From positions 62,001 to 126,000 of the forward strand of contig JAFEDS010000006.1 in NCBI GenBank assembly GCA_018241505.1: a stretch of DNA of 64,000 nucleotides. The letters run 5' to 3'. Position numbers and translations under genes: made by a program. The notes beneath the pieces were generated by a model. That model was given only the letters and a program-made list of their open reading frames with translations, ran no database searches and was not told the DNA's origin. Position 1 is the first letter of the stretch. Each line of letters opens with the position of its first letter. The stretch is from Pseudomonadota bacterium. Its GTDB lineage: Bacteria > Pseudomonadota > Gammaproteobacteria > Steroidobacterales > Steroidobacteraceae. This document shows positions 26,154 through 36,100 of the stretch, one piece after another.

Positions 26154-27554
26154 TTAGTCCGCCGAACTACGGTGACTGTGCACCGGGGGACTGGGATCGC
26201 CGGTGAGTTTCTTGCGCACAAAGTCGATGTGTTCCCGCAGTATGTAGACCTGCTCGGCGTGGGACCCGGGCATTTTGCGGGAAATGACCTGCTTCTCAAT
26301 GGCCGCCAGCCGCTCGAGCATCTGCGCGCGCCTCTCGTCCGACAGGGGCTCCAGTGTCTGCCGCTCGAGCTCCATCAACTCGCCGTAGCGGTGATGAATG
26401 CGGCTGTCGATTCGCCAGCGATACAGCACCGGCAGATAGCGCAAGCTGGGAACTATCACCACAAACAGCGGCACAATCACTATCAACAGCCGGCTGACCA
26501 GGCTCGCGAGCCAGAATGGCAGGTAGCGGTAAATGAAGCTTCGATCGCCCTCTTTGTAATAGCGGGCCGCTTCCGAGCTGAGGGGAAACGTGTGAATGGA
26601 CGGGTTGGGAAACTGGCCCGCCGTCTGCAACAACGAGGCGCGGCCGTGCACCTGGGTCGCTGCCTCTATCAGCAGATCGATCAGTGCCGGGTGCAGGTTG
26701 GAATGTGCCACGAGCTCGACGGTGGGTGCCAGCAGGCTCATGTTTTCCGGGGGGAGGTTCTCACCCAGGTCGAACGCGCCCGCGGGCAGTGTCAGTTTGC
26801 TCAAGTAGGCGAAGCGCCGCACATAGGCGTCGGCCTGGGGAAATTCGAAAAGCCGGATACCGTCGGTATGAATCAGCTCGCGCAACGTGGCGGTCGAGGC
26901 CGAGTCTCCCGTCAGGAATATCGCATCGACCTGTTTGCGCAACAGCGCGTTCCGGGCCGCCTCGCCTTCGAGACTCGTCAGCGCAGTGATTCCGCCTGGC
27001 TCGATTCCATTCGCCTTGAGCAACGCCAACGCCAGAAAGCGCGTGCCACTGCCCTCCGGCCCGATCGCAATGCGCTGCTCGGCAAGCTCGGACAAGCGGC
27101 GCAGCGGCTTCGGGCTGCGATAGAAAATCAACAGGGGCTGGTAGAACATGCCGCCCAGCGATTCGAGATCGTCTTCCGTGTCGACGTTGTTGGTTACGCC
27201 TGATTGGACCAGCGCAATGTCGACACGGGATTTGGGGTTGGACATGCGCTGGAGGTTTTCCAGCGAGCCCGCCGATGTGACGACATTCAGCTTGATGCCG
27301 TTCTTCGCCAGGATCTTGCTGTACCGTTGCGCAAGGGTCTCGAAGTTGCTGCCCTTGGGACCGGTGCTGATGGTCAATGTATGGGGCGGCGCCGAGTGCA
27401 CAAAATGCAGTGCCGCCCAGACGAGCACTGCGCAGATGAGTGCCGCAGGCACGAAGGTCTGCACAAAAGCCCACACGGACACGTTCCCATGCTTGGACGG
27501 GAGCAGGCTGGAGAGCTTGGAATGGAGTCCCATGAGAATGCGCAAGTCCGCCAC
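26154..27554 (-). CDS. TAXI-family solute-binding protein, membrane-anchored
   Basis: 466 residues; an alternative start at 27533 (MGLHSK) would drop seven residues. A transmembrane helix lies at about residues 30-52 (FVPAALICAVLVWAALHF). The TAXI/TRAP-type binding core follows: TISTGPKGSNFETLAQRY, VDIALVQSGVTNN and IGPEGSGTRFLALALL. A second hydrophobic hairpin lies at about residues 340-390, followed by a coiled cytoplasmic-type tail. Classical TAXI proteins are free periplasmic binders with a TRAP permease; no permease is adjacent here, and the membrane anchoring at both sides suggests a sensor or accessory role. Ligand unknown. Confidence 0.82.
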   Translation of the reverse strand: MADLRILMGLHSKLSSLLPSKHGNVSVWAFVQTFVPAALICAVLVWAALHFVHSAPPHTLTISTGPKGSNFETLAQRYSKILAKNGIKLNVVTSAGSLENLQRMSNPKSRVDIALVQSGVTNNVDTEDDLESLGGMFYQPLLIFYRSPKPLRRLSELAEQRIAIGPEGSGTRFLALALLKANGIEPGGITALTSLEGEAARNALLRKQVDAIFLTGDSASTATLRELIHTDGIRLFEFPQADAYVRRFAYLSKLTLPAGAFDLGENLPPENMSLLAPTVELVAHSNLHPALIDLLIEAATQVHGRASLLQTAGQFPNPSIHTFPLSSEAARYYKEGDRSFIYRYLPFWLASLVSRLLIVIVPLFVVIVPSLRYLPVLYRWRIDSRIHHRYGELMELERQTLEPLSDERRAQMLERLAAIEKQVISRKMPGSHAEQVYILREHIDFVRKKLTGDPSPPVHSHRSSAD

Positions 27555-27618
27555 AACTGCGCGCCATCATGCACGAGCGCCCGGGACTCTCCCAGTCCCG
27601 GGCTGGACGCGGGCAATT

Positions 27619-29616
27619 TCAGTATTTCGTTACAAACGACATCAGGTGATAGAGCAGGGCGACATACAGGAGAATCAAGGCCGCGACGGCGAGAATCACG
27701 GACCAGATGCGCGCGGCCACGGGTCGGCCCGTCGTCAATGCGATCCAACCGGCCCAGAGCATGGCCGCTGCTCCGCCGACATAAACGATGAGGGATAGCG
27801 TGTACATCAGCAGCAGAACCGGATCCAGGGAGGGCGCCAGGTTCTCCAGATTGCTGGCCACGCCAATCAGCAGCAACAACCAGCCCCCGGTGATGGCTGC
27901 CAGGGCCGCGGCGGCGATGCGCGACACTTTGTGGCCTTTGAGCGCGACTCCTGTGAGTGGCAACCGCACACCGTGACGGCGCCGGGAGATCGCGGCAATC
28001 GGCCAGAACACTGCAGTCAGAACCACCGCGGCGAGTGAAGCAAAGAATGCGGGCAACAGCCATGCGGGGGATCGCCAGGCTGGAGTGGGATCAAACACCA
28101 TGAAGGGAGAGAGCTCGTCCATGCTCACGCGGACAACCTTTCCATCCACAACCTTGGCGGCCATCCGCCGCCCGTTATCGGTCTGACGCCAGACAAACGG
28201 CGCGATTTCCTTGTAGTGCACCGGCACCTGGGTCGGCCCTTTCATCAAAGACATCATGAGAGTGCCGTCAGCGGCCACTTGCACCCTGGGGGGCGCGAAA
28301 ATCCCCTCGAGGCTCATGAAGGAGCTGTCGGGACGGCGCGAATCATCGTAGTAACCTGCCATCAATTGCGCGTGGGCGGCCGCGTCCTGCTTCGACACGG
28401 ACCCGCTCGGCCAAGGGCCGGGGAAGTAGCGGTCGGCGAACTGATCAAACACGGCCTGGCGCAGGTGCCCCACCGCACCCTCATGTCCCTGACTGTTGAA
28501 TGACATGAAAATGCCGACGTGATCATCCAGGAACAGGTGCAGGTAACTGTGCATCCATTCCGTGTCGCCGCCGTGACTGATTACGCGATGGCCGTTGTAG
28601 TTCTGTTCGTAGAAACCCAGGTCCATGCGATTGAGCGGCGGCACCATGGTTGTGGCGCTGGTGTGCATCTGCTCGGCGGTCTGGGCCTGCAGAATGCGCT
28701 TGCCGTTGTATTCCCCATCCTGCAGATGGGCAATCATGAACTTCGCCATGTCAGTGGCGGATGCCGCGAGGCTGCCCGCCGGAGCCGGCAGAACCAACTC
28801 ATAGGGTTTGGCGGGCTCGCTGGCGACCTGGTAGCCGTTGCTCACCAGGGGCAGCAACTCGGCCTGCAGCGGCTGGCGAAAGCTCGAATGAGTCATGCCG
28901 AGCGGCTCGAATATGTTCTTCTCAATGTAGGTATCGAAATTCTGGCCCGACACCCGCTGCACCAGGTAGCCCGCCACCGCGGTGGCATAGTTGGAGTAGG
29001 CCGGTGTCGATCCGGCCTTGAAGATGCGGGTCGGAGTCGAGTTGCGACAGTAGTCCGCCAGCGACACCAACGCCTTGGGATCCGTCGTGATGAGCCGCTT
29101 GATCTGCTCTTCAAACCCCGGCGTATGCGTCATGATGTTGCGCAGGGTGATCGGGCCATCCGGCCGGTCCGGGATATGGAAGTCGAGATACGTGTTGATA
29201 TCCTTGTCGAGATCGAGCTTCCCCTGCTCCACCATCTGCATCACCGCCGTCCAGGTGAACAGCTTCGACACCGAGCCGGGACGAAACAAAGTTCTATCCG
29301 GGTCAACGGGTTTATGGGCGGCCACATCCGAGTAGCCATAGCCCTTGGCAAACAACAGCTCGCCATCCTTCACGACGGCGACCACGCCACCGGCAATATC
29401 TCCGGTCTCCAGCGCATAGGGCAGGAAGCCGTCCAGCCACGATTCGAGGTCTGTCTTGTCCAGCGTGTGAGGCGTGGTGGACGGATTCGGTATCACGCCC
29501 TCGGTCGCCGCGTCCCCCGGGGAACCGGCCCGTACGGAGCCGATCGCCAGGATGGCGACTCCGATTCCCATCAGAGCTCGCTTGAGCACCGATACAGCCT
29601 GCGGAGTGGTCTTCAT
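27619..29616 (-). CDS. Beta-lactamase-fold serine hydrolase with C-terminal membrane domain
   Basis: 665 residues. Signal peptide (ALMGIGVAILAIGSVRA), then a class C beta-lactamase/DD-peptidase-like domain with the SxxK motif in RPGSVSKLFTW, the YxN-type YSNYATAV, and the HGGDTEW (KTG-like) element. From about residue 530 several transmembrane segments follow (LPAFFASLAAVVLTAVFW, LAAITGGWLLLLIGVA, IWSVILAVAALILLY). Such proteins are periplasmic peptidases/esterases of unclear substrate. It is divergent from a second serine hydrolase 110 bp away, and the two may act in the same process. Confidence 0.87.
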   Translation of the reverse strand: MKTTPQAVSVLKRALMGIGVAILAIGSVRAGSPGDAATEGVIPNPSTTPHTLDKTDLESWLDGFLPYALETGDIAGGVVAVVKDGELLFAKGYGYSDVAAHKPVDPDRTLFRPGSVSKLFTWTAVMQMVEQGKLDLDKDINTYLDFHIPDRPDGPITLRNIMTHTPGFEEQIKRLITTDPKALVSLADYCRNSTPTRIFKAGSTPAYSNYATAVAGYLVQRVSGQNFDTYIEKNIFEPLGMTHSSFRQPLQAELLPLVSNGYQVASEPAKPYELVLPAPAGSLAASATDMAKFMIAHLQDGEYNGKRILQAQTAEQMHTSATTMVPPLNRMDLGFYEQNYNGHRVISHGGDTEWMHSYLHLFLDDHVGIFMSFNSQGHEGAVGHLRQAVFDQFADRYFPGPWPSGSVSKQDAAAHAQLMAGYYDDSRRPDSSFMSLEGIFAPPRVQVAADGTLMMSLMKGPTQVPVHYKEIAPFVWRQTDNGRRMAAKVVDGKVVRVSMDELSPFMVFDPTPAWRSPAWLLPAFFASLAAVVLTAVFWPIAAISRRRHGVRLPLTGVALKGHKVSRIAAAALAAITGGWLLLLIGVASNLENLAPSLDPVLLLMYTLSLIVYVGGAAAMLWAGWIALTTGRPVAARIWSVILAVAALILLYVALLYHLMSFVTKY

Positions 29617-29726
29617 GGGGCCCCCTGTCTATTTTTAGGCGTTTCGCTTGCCCAATATGAGAACAAGTCTCTATGCTAAGTGCAAGCCCGCCGCCCGCAG
29701 AAGCGGCCAACGGAGAGAACCGAGCG

Positions 29727-31301
29727 ATGACCCCCTTCATTCGCGGCCTGGCCGCTCTCGCAGGCGCCCTCAGTTTCTCAGCGGCCGCCGCCGCCCCTAC
29801 GACGGCCGACATCGACCGCCTCGCCACCCGGACACTCAAAGAGTTTGCGGTACCGGGACTTGCCATCGGAGTCGTCAAGGACGGCAAGGTGGTCCTGGCG
29901 AAGGGCTACGGGGTCCGGGAACAAGGCGGAACGGCGGCGGTTGATGCCAACACCACGTTTGCCATCGGCTCCAACACCAAGGCCTTCACAACAGCGGCCC
30001 TGGCCATCCTGGTGGATGAGGGCAAGATTCACTGGGACGATCGGGTCATCGACTACCTGCCCGACTTCCGCATGTGGGATCCGTATGTCACTCGCGAGTT
30101 CCGCATCCGCGACCTCCTGACCCATCGCAGCGGGCTGGGCATCGGTGCCGGCGACCTCATGTTTGTCACACCGACGGATTTCACGCGGGACGACCTTTTG
30201 CGTGCGTTGCGTTACTTGAAGCCCGTCAGCAGTTTCCGCTCACGTTTTGCTTACGACAACCTGTTGTATGTGATTGCCGGCCAGCTCATTCCAGTCGTGA
30301 CCGGGCAGAGCTGGGAAGATTTCGTGACCGCGCGGCTACTGAAGCCGCTGCACATGGATGATTGCGCGGTGGTCGACACCCGCCTCGCCGATCGCAGCAA
30401 TATGGCCGCACCCCATGTCATCATGGATGGCAAGGTGACAAAAATTCCGGCGCTGAGTATTCCGCTCGTTGCACCGGCGGGCGCTGTCAACTGCAACGTG
30501 ACCGGTATGTTGAAGTGGGTGCGCACGCAGTTGGGCAGAGGTAAATCGCCGGACGGTGTCCAACTGTTCAGCGCAGCCCAGAGCGCCGAAATGTGGTCGC
30601 CCCAAACCATCCTGCCCACCGGCGCCAATGAGCGTTTAGCCCTCACGCACACTCATTTCGCGAGCTATGGGCTCGGCTGGGGGCTGGAGGACATCGACGG
30701 CTACAAGCGCGTATCACACAACGGCGGTCTGCCTGGGATGGTGACCCATGTCAGCCTGGTACCGGAGCTGAACCTCGGGGTGGTGGTTCTGACGAATCAA
30801 CAGCAATCGGCCGCGCTCGAAGCAGTGTCCATGCAGATTATTGAAGCCTACACAAACGCGCCGAAGCGCGATTGGGTCGCCACTTCGAAGGCGAATCTCG
30901 AGAAACGCGAACAACGCATGAAGGAGGCCGACGCCGCCAGTGCCCCGCCGGCAGACAATGCGAAAGCCTGGACTCCGTCAGATCCCGGCGCTTACGCGGG
31001 CACCTTCAAGGACCCGTGGCGCGGCGAAGCGACGGTGGCTTTGCAAGGCAACGTGTTGACTCTGACGTTCAGTCACACCAACGCGCTGTCAGGACCCCTT
31101 ACACCGGTGGGTCTGAACCTGTTTGTAGTTCACTGGAACGATCGTTCGTTGAACGCGGACGCCTACGTGCGGTTTGCCACGGACTACTCGGGGAAGGTTT
31201 CGGGTTTCACCATGCAGGCGGTGTCGGCATCAACCGATTTCAGCTATGACTTCCAGGATCTGAATTTCTCGCGAGTGGCGGCGGGCCCGGCCGCCGATTG
31301 A
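29727..31301 (+). CDS. Beta-lactamase-fold serine hydrolase, DUF3471-type C-terminus
   Basis: 524 residues from ATG 29727 (MTPFIRGLAALAGAL), which gives a good signal peptide and is preceded by GGAGAGAA; an in-frame ATG at 29673 lacks this. Catalytic motifs: GSNTK (SxxK), FAYDNLLY (YxN) and SHNGGLPG (HxG). The C-terminal ~100 residues form a DUF3471-like beta domain (DPGAYAGTFKDPWRGEATVAL). Related proteins hydrolyse peptides or esters in the periplasm. The substrate is unknown. Divergent from the membrane-linked serine hydrolase. Confidence 0.9.
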   Translation: MTPFIRGLAALAGALSFSAAAAAPTTADIDRLATRTLKEFAVPGLAIGVVKDGKVVLAKGYGVREQGGTAAVDANTTFAIGSNTKAFTTAALAILVDEGKIHWDDRVIDYLPDFRMWDPYVTREFRIRDLLTHRSGLGIGAGDLMFVTPTDFTRDDLLRALRYLKPVSSFRSRFAYDNLLYVIAGQLIPVVTGQSWEDFVTARLLKPLHMDDCAVVDTRLADRSNMAAPHVIMDGKVTKIPALSIPLVAPAGAVNCNVTGMLKWVRTQLGRGKSPDGVQLFSAAQSAEMWSPQTILPTGANERLALTHTHFASYGLGWGLEDIDGYKRVSHNGGLPGMVTHVSLVPELNLGVVVLTNQQQSAALEAVSMQIIEAYTNAPKRDWVATSKANLEKREQRMKEADAASAPPADNAKAWTPSDPGAYAGTFKDPWRGEATVALQGNVLTLTFSHTNALSGPLTPVGLNLFVVHWNDRSLNADAYVRFATDYSGKVSGFTMQAVSASTDFSYDFQDLNFSRVAAGPAAD

Positions 31302-31303
31302 AT

Positions 31304-31366
31304 CGGCCGGCTCAGTCAGGCGACGACCAAACGGCCGGCTCGAGCCTCGACTGACTCGGCCGGCTC
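31304..31366. repeat. Triple CGGCCGGCTC repeat between convergent genes
   Basis: Three copies of CGGCCGGCTC lie at 31304, 31332 and 31357; the neighbouring CAGTCAG/CTGACT sequences make partly inverted arms, so a long hairpin is possible. It occupies the 63-bp gap between the plus-strand hydrolase and the minus-strand XRE gene and enters the last codons of the latter. It may act as a bidirectional terminator. Confidence 0.5.
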
Positions 31367-32009
31367 AGGCCTCGACCGATTCGCTTTCGGCGAGGCTCAT
31401 CAGCTCCTTCGCCAGGTTCACATCCTCGCTGGAGCAGACGGCCAGCACCAGCGCGGAGTCACAGTCCTTTGCAACATAGGCGTGGCCCATGGAGCTGTCG
31501 AGATAGATTCCCTGCCCTGCGTTCAAAACCACGGAAGTATAGAACTGCAGGTGAACTTCAATCGTTCCCTCCAGCACATACACAAACTCTTCGCCCGCGT
31601 GCTTGAGAGGCTCTTCAAAGTCGTCGATGCTCTTGGCGCGGATGCGACACAGAATCGGCACCATGCGCTTCTCGCGCAAATCGGCGCACAGATATTCATA
31701 ATCGTACGTGGGTGTTGAGATCGGGACGGAGTTGCCTTTACCGGTGAGGCTGCGGCGGGCGGTCACCACGCGCTGCTCGGGTTCCGCGCGGCTGCCTTCC
31801 GCCTGGCCGAGAAACTCCGTGAGCGTCATCCCCAGGCTGGAGGTGAATTGCTGCAGTTTGTCGTAAGTCAGTGAGAGTTTGTCCGCCTCCACCTTGGCCA
31901 ACGTGGACAGCGGAATGCCGACCTTGGCGCTCATCTGGCGCAGCGTCCAGTCATTCTTCTGCCGCACCAGGCGAATCAGTGTGCCCAGCGTGTTCTTGTC
32001 GTTGGCCAT
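31365..32009 (-). CDS. XRE-family regulator with C-terminal cupin domain
   Basis: 214 residues. The N-terminal HTH_XRE domain is at residues 8-65 (TLRQMSAKVGIPLSTLAKVEADKLSL in two helices), followed by a linker and a cupin at about residues 110-190 (EEFVYVLEGTIEVHLQFYTSVVLNAGQGIYLDSSMGHAYV in part). This MerR-unlike, HTH-cupin architecture is typical of small-molecule-responsive repressors such as PuuR-type regulators. Its target genes are not clear; the nearest upstream neighbours are an SH3 protein gene and the second serine hydrolase is convergent. Confidence 0.9.
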   Translation of the reverse strand: MANDKNTLGTLIRLVRQKNDWTLRQMSAKVGIPLSTLAKVEADKLSLTYDKLQQFTSSLGMTLTEFLGQAEGSRAEPEQRVVTARRSLTGKGNSVPISTPTYDYEYLCADLREKRMVPILCRIRAKSIDDFEEPLKHAGEEFVYVLEGTIEVHLQFYTSVVLNAGQGIYLDSSMGHAYVAKDCDSALVLAVCSSEDVNLAKELMSLAESESVEA

Positions 32010-32155
32010 CGTCGTGGGTTTTCCGCGGAAAATCTGTCAGGCGCGAATTCTCTCCTGTTGCCACACCGGCAATCCAGCGGCCGTCCGCTGGCGGCGCTGT
32101 CTACGAAAAGAGATTAGATTCTCGCTATAGGCCTGTCAACGACGGTCGCTCAGCG

Positions 32156-33070
32156 CTAGCTGCCGGGCGGCCGCGGCTCATCGTGATGCCGAGGTTCGTC
32201 GCGCTTCGGTTCGTCGCGCCTGTGTTCGTGAGAGTCGCGTTCGCCCGCATGAGCGTCATGCTGCGGGGGCTGATGCTCAGGTGGTTGATGCTCAGGTGGA
32301 GTGTGCATCGGCGGCGGGGCTGGACGCGGCGACGCGGCGTGCGGCGGTGCGGGTTGATCTGGCGCAGCGCTCCCTGGGACGTCGCGGTCCCTTGTGCGCT
32401 CTGGCATCGCACGATCACCGCTGCGTTCGGGCGGGCGACGATCTCCCTGGTCCCTGTCGCGCTGAGTCTCCGCGCGTTCGCGCGCAGCGTCAGCCTCACG
32501 GTGTTCACGTTCGTCCCGCGAAGGAATGTGGGACGGCGGTCGAGGTTCAGCGCGGCCTAGTCGAATCGACCGATCTCCCGGCGGGCCGCCATGCGGCCTG
32601 TCCATACGCACTGCTTCGCGCGGTGGGGGACCCGAGCGTGGTCGCGGTCCCGGTGGCTGCCGATGTTGAATCTCTCGATGCGACCACTCGTCACGGTCCC
32701 GATACCACGGCCGATCGTGATAGTACCGTCCCCAGTAAGTATCAACCGTAAATGAGATTACCGGAATCGAGAATGCCGGCGCGTAGGTATAGAACGGAAC
32801 GTATCCACCTTCATATTCAAATGTGATGTCAGGTGAATACAGCCAGCCGCGGTTGCCATCGAAGGTAACGTCGCACCAACTCCAATCGTCGAGGCAGCCC
32901 ACCACCTCGACAGGTGAGTCAGAATCGAGCTGTGCGACTTCCGGATAGGCATCGTCGGGCCCAGCCCGGACGCTGGCCACCTCGGTAGTGACAGCGTTCT
33001 CCGCCATCGCGGCACCGGAAAGCGTGCACAAAAACGCTCCCACCCAGAGACGCAAATGATGCGAATGCAT
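32156..33070 (-). CDS. SH3-domain secreted protein with disordered charged tail
   Basis: About 304 residues from MHSHHLRLWVGAFLCTL; an upstream in-frame start adds five residues. It has a signal peptide ending near GAAMA, then a bacterial SH3 domain (TTEVASVRAGPDDAYPEVAQLDSDSPVEVVG, in part) ending in GNRGWLYSPDI. After a YF-rich spacer the last ~170 residues are Arg/Pro/His/Glu-rich and repetitive (EHQPPEHQPPQHD), so probably disordered. Exported proteins of this type may bind cell wall. It follows the TonB receptor by 63 bp on the same strand and may be co-transcribed. Confidence 0.75.
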   Translation of the reverse strand: MHSHHLRLWVGAFLCTLSGAAMAENAVTTEVASVRAGPDDAYPEVAQLDSDSPVEVVGCLDDWSWCDVTFDGNRGWLYSPDITFEYEGGYVPFYTYAPAFSIPVISFTVDTYWGRYYHDRPWYRDRDEWSHREIQHRQPPGPRPRSGPPPREAVRMDRPHGGPPGDRSIRLGRAEPRPPSHIPSRDEREHREADAARERAETQRDRDQGDRRPPERSGDRAMPERTRDRDVPGSAAPDQPAPPHAASPRPAPPPMHTPPEHQPPEHQPPQHDAHAGERDSHEHRRDEPKRDEPRHHDEPRPPGS

Positions 33071-33133
33071 GTGGCCACCCTCCAAGCGGTCCCCAGTTGA
33101 AGACCTAACGCCGGAAAAGGGTGGCTGTTCCGC

Positions 33134-36100
33134 TTACAGACGTGCCCGAACCCCCAAGGTATAGCGCGTTTCGAACGTACCCGTATGCAGTACCTGGTCC
33201 GGCCACACGAGATAATACCGCTCCCGCTCCTTTGTCAGGTTCGTGCCTTGAGCGTAGACCTGTACGTGCGAGGAAATGTCGTAGCTCACAGACGCATCGA
33301 GGTAGAAGGTGGGCGCCTGGTACACCTCGAAGCCGCTGATTCCGCCATAGTCCTGCATGAAGGCCCGCTTGGAGCGGTAGTTGCCCGCGAGCCGGGCCTG
33401 GAAGCGCTTGTCCTGGTACCAGAGCACGACGTTGGCCTGCTCCTTCGAGTTGTCCTGGAACGGAATTGAATTGCCCGCCACGTCGGTTCCCACGTTGCTC
33501 GGCGAGAAGGTGAAGTTGAGATCCGTGCCGAAGTTGCGCAACCACCCCGGCAGGAAATCAAACGACTGTTTGATTCCGGCCTCGATACCCTTCAAGGCCT
33601 TGCCCTGTCCCTGGATGGGCCCGGTGACGGAGATGCAACGATTGCGAACGACTCCATCCTCGTCGGGAAGATCGCAGCGCAAAGTGCTCCCCTGGACAAT
33701 GAAGCTGGCCACATCTACATAAAACAGCGCCAGACTGAGCACACTCGATCGCCCGGCGTAGTACTCCAAAGACATGTCGTAGTTCGATGAGCGCCACGGC
33801 TTCAGATTCGGGTTGCCCGCCTGAGTGCCGGACAACACGGCGAAGATCGGCGGCGACGAGCCCGCGATGATGCCGTATTGCAGGGTCAGGCCACCGCCCC
33901 ACTGGTCGAGATCCAACAATTGCATGTTCTTGGCATAGGCGAGGCGCAGCTTCAGGTTGTCGCGCAGGTCAAACGCCAGGTTCAGGGCGGGAAGCGCATC
34001 GGTGAATGTTTTATCGGTGTGAATCACACCCGCATCGGCCGGGTTGACGAAATAGGCCGGCTGCTCGCCGACTTCGTGCTGATCGATGTCGAGCTCGGTC
34101 CTGATCAGGCGCACGCCCAGCGTGCCGCTGAAATGCAGCCATGCGTCGCCGGCAAAGGCAGCTTGAAGGTAGCCACTCTTCTGAGCCACGTGGACCCGCC
34201 AGGTGCCGCCCGGGTCAATGCTGCGAACCTCCCCGGGGTACAGCGCATTCTGGAAAGCCATGACATCGTCCATGGCGCGGGGATTGAGATCGTACATGCT
34301 CACGCCGGAGACGCCGGCGAGTCCCTTGTAGTAATTCATGTTGTTTGCCAGGACCGCGGGAAGGGCCGCCGGCGCTTGTGCCGATAGAACGCCCGCGCGG
34401 TAGAAGCCGGTGGTGGGATCTCCAGCCTTGCAGCCACCGGCGATTCCGCCGCCGTCCAGGATGACGTCCACAGCCTTATAGCGGGTGTAACAACCCGTGC
34501 TGTTGGGTATCTGGACAGAAGTATCCTCGAGGCCGGTAACCGGGTCGACCGGGTTGTTGAAGGCTCCATTGCCGCCATACACCGGCGCCACGAGCGCGAA
34601 GTTGGTGTTGGATGCGGTCCGTACCCCATACCGGGCGCCGAAGTCAAAACGGAACGGTGTCTCACCGAACTTGTAGTGGCCGTCGAAGCGGGCCACGTGA
34701 ATGTCAGCCCGGCGCTCATAGTCATTTTCTGACGCGATGGTCTTCAGGGCGTACGCGTTTTCGTTGGCAAGCAGATTCTGCAGCGAGCCCGGAAGCTGAA
34801 TCGCCATGTGGTTACCGGTCAGATCCACCATGGCGGGCACCACATTGGCGGGAAACACGCCCAAGGCGGGTGGATCGAATACACGGTTGCCGCCCGGATA
34901 GACCATTGACCCGTAGGGAGCGGCGTCCACCGGCTCATTCGGCCAGGATCCGCCATCGGAGAGCGCGAACTGCGTGTAGCTTTCCAGATGCAACTGGTGT
35001 GCGTTGGCGGTGATCCCGCGCAAATCCGCCGTGAAATTGCCGCCGTTGTCGTAGCGCAACTGCAGGTTGCCATTGCGTGAGATGGAATCCGTCTGGTGAT
35101 TCTCGGAGTAGGTTTCGATATCGCCCAGGTAGGCCTGGTAGCGCTGGGTCGTGTAGAAATCGTTCAACGGGGTATCACCGCCGCCGTTGAATCCGTTGTA
35201 GACGCCTACACCGGTATCTCGTGCGGTCACCGGCAGAAAGGTGGCGCCGCTGAAAGTGGCATTGTTGAGCTGATAACCGGTGGTCCGGTCGTGGCGATGC
35301 TCGTCGGTGTAGAAGAAATCGCCAGTCAGGCGCAAGCCCGCACCCACGTCCACTTGGCCGGACAGATTGATTCCCGTCCGTTGCCGCTCCAGCTCCTTGT
35401 CCAACGCCGCAAAATCCGGCGAGCCGTAGAAGGCGCCATTCGCCTTGCCATCCCCATTCACATCCACATCGCAACCATTGGGTGTCGTCGCCGAATAGGT
35501 TCCTGAGTCATTGACACACGCGGCGGGATGCAGCAAGCGTAGACCCGAAGGCAGTGGTGCACCCAGATAGGAGTTCAGAAAGCCGTTGGGGCTGGCCGTA
35601 CTGTCAGTCGTCTCGCCGAACAGGGAGCCGCTGTACTGATCCATGCCATCCTGGGAGTTCTTCAGCGTCACATCCGAATACGCCGCGGAGGCGAGCAGGC
35701 CCCACCGTTCGCCGTGGAAACCGACGAGCCCATCCACCAGCGGCTGATACTTGTCGGACAAGGTGCCGTGAGCGCCCTCCGCCGCGCCTGACATCGTCCA
35801 GCCTCTGTCGAGGTCAAACGGCCGCCGCGTCCGCAGGTCGATCGTCCCGGTAATGCCGCTGTTCAACAGGCTGCCGTTGGAGGATTTGAGCACATCCGCG
35901 CCCGCGAAAAGCTGCGAGGGAATGTCACCGAAATCAGGCTGCACGCTGACAATTGTGTTGGTGGTCAGAAAGGTCTCGCCATTCAGCAGGGTTCCGACCT
36001 GGGGCAGGCCGCGGACATTGACCACGGTACCCTCACCGCCCTCGCGATCGATCTGCACACCGGTAATTCGCTGCAACGAATCGGAGATCGTGGTGTCGGG

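Noticed and set aside
26141..26155. AACTC-TTTTT-GAGTT hairpin as terminator of the TAXI gene
   Set aside because: On the minus strand the loop is all A and no T-run follows the stem, so it is not a convincing terminator.
28519..29679. Long plus-strand open frame opposite the serine hydrolase
   Set aside because: Antisense to the SxxK-containing hydrolase and without a ribosome-binding site or known domain.
31871..32560. Plus-strand open frame over the XRE start and SH3 tail
   Set aside because: Arg-rich product mirrors the repetitive SH3 tail on the other strand.
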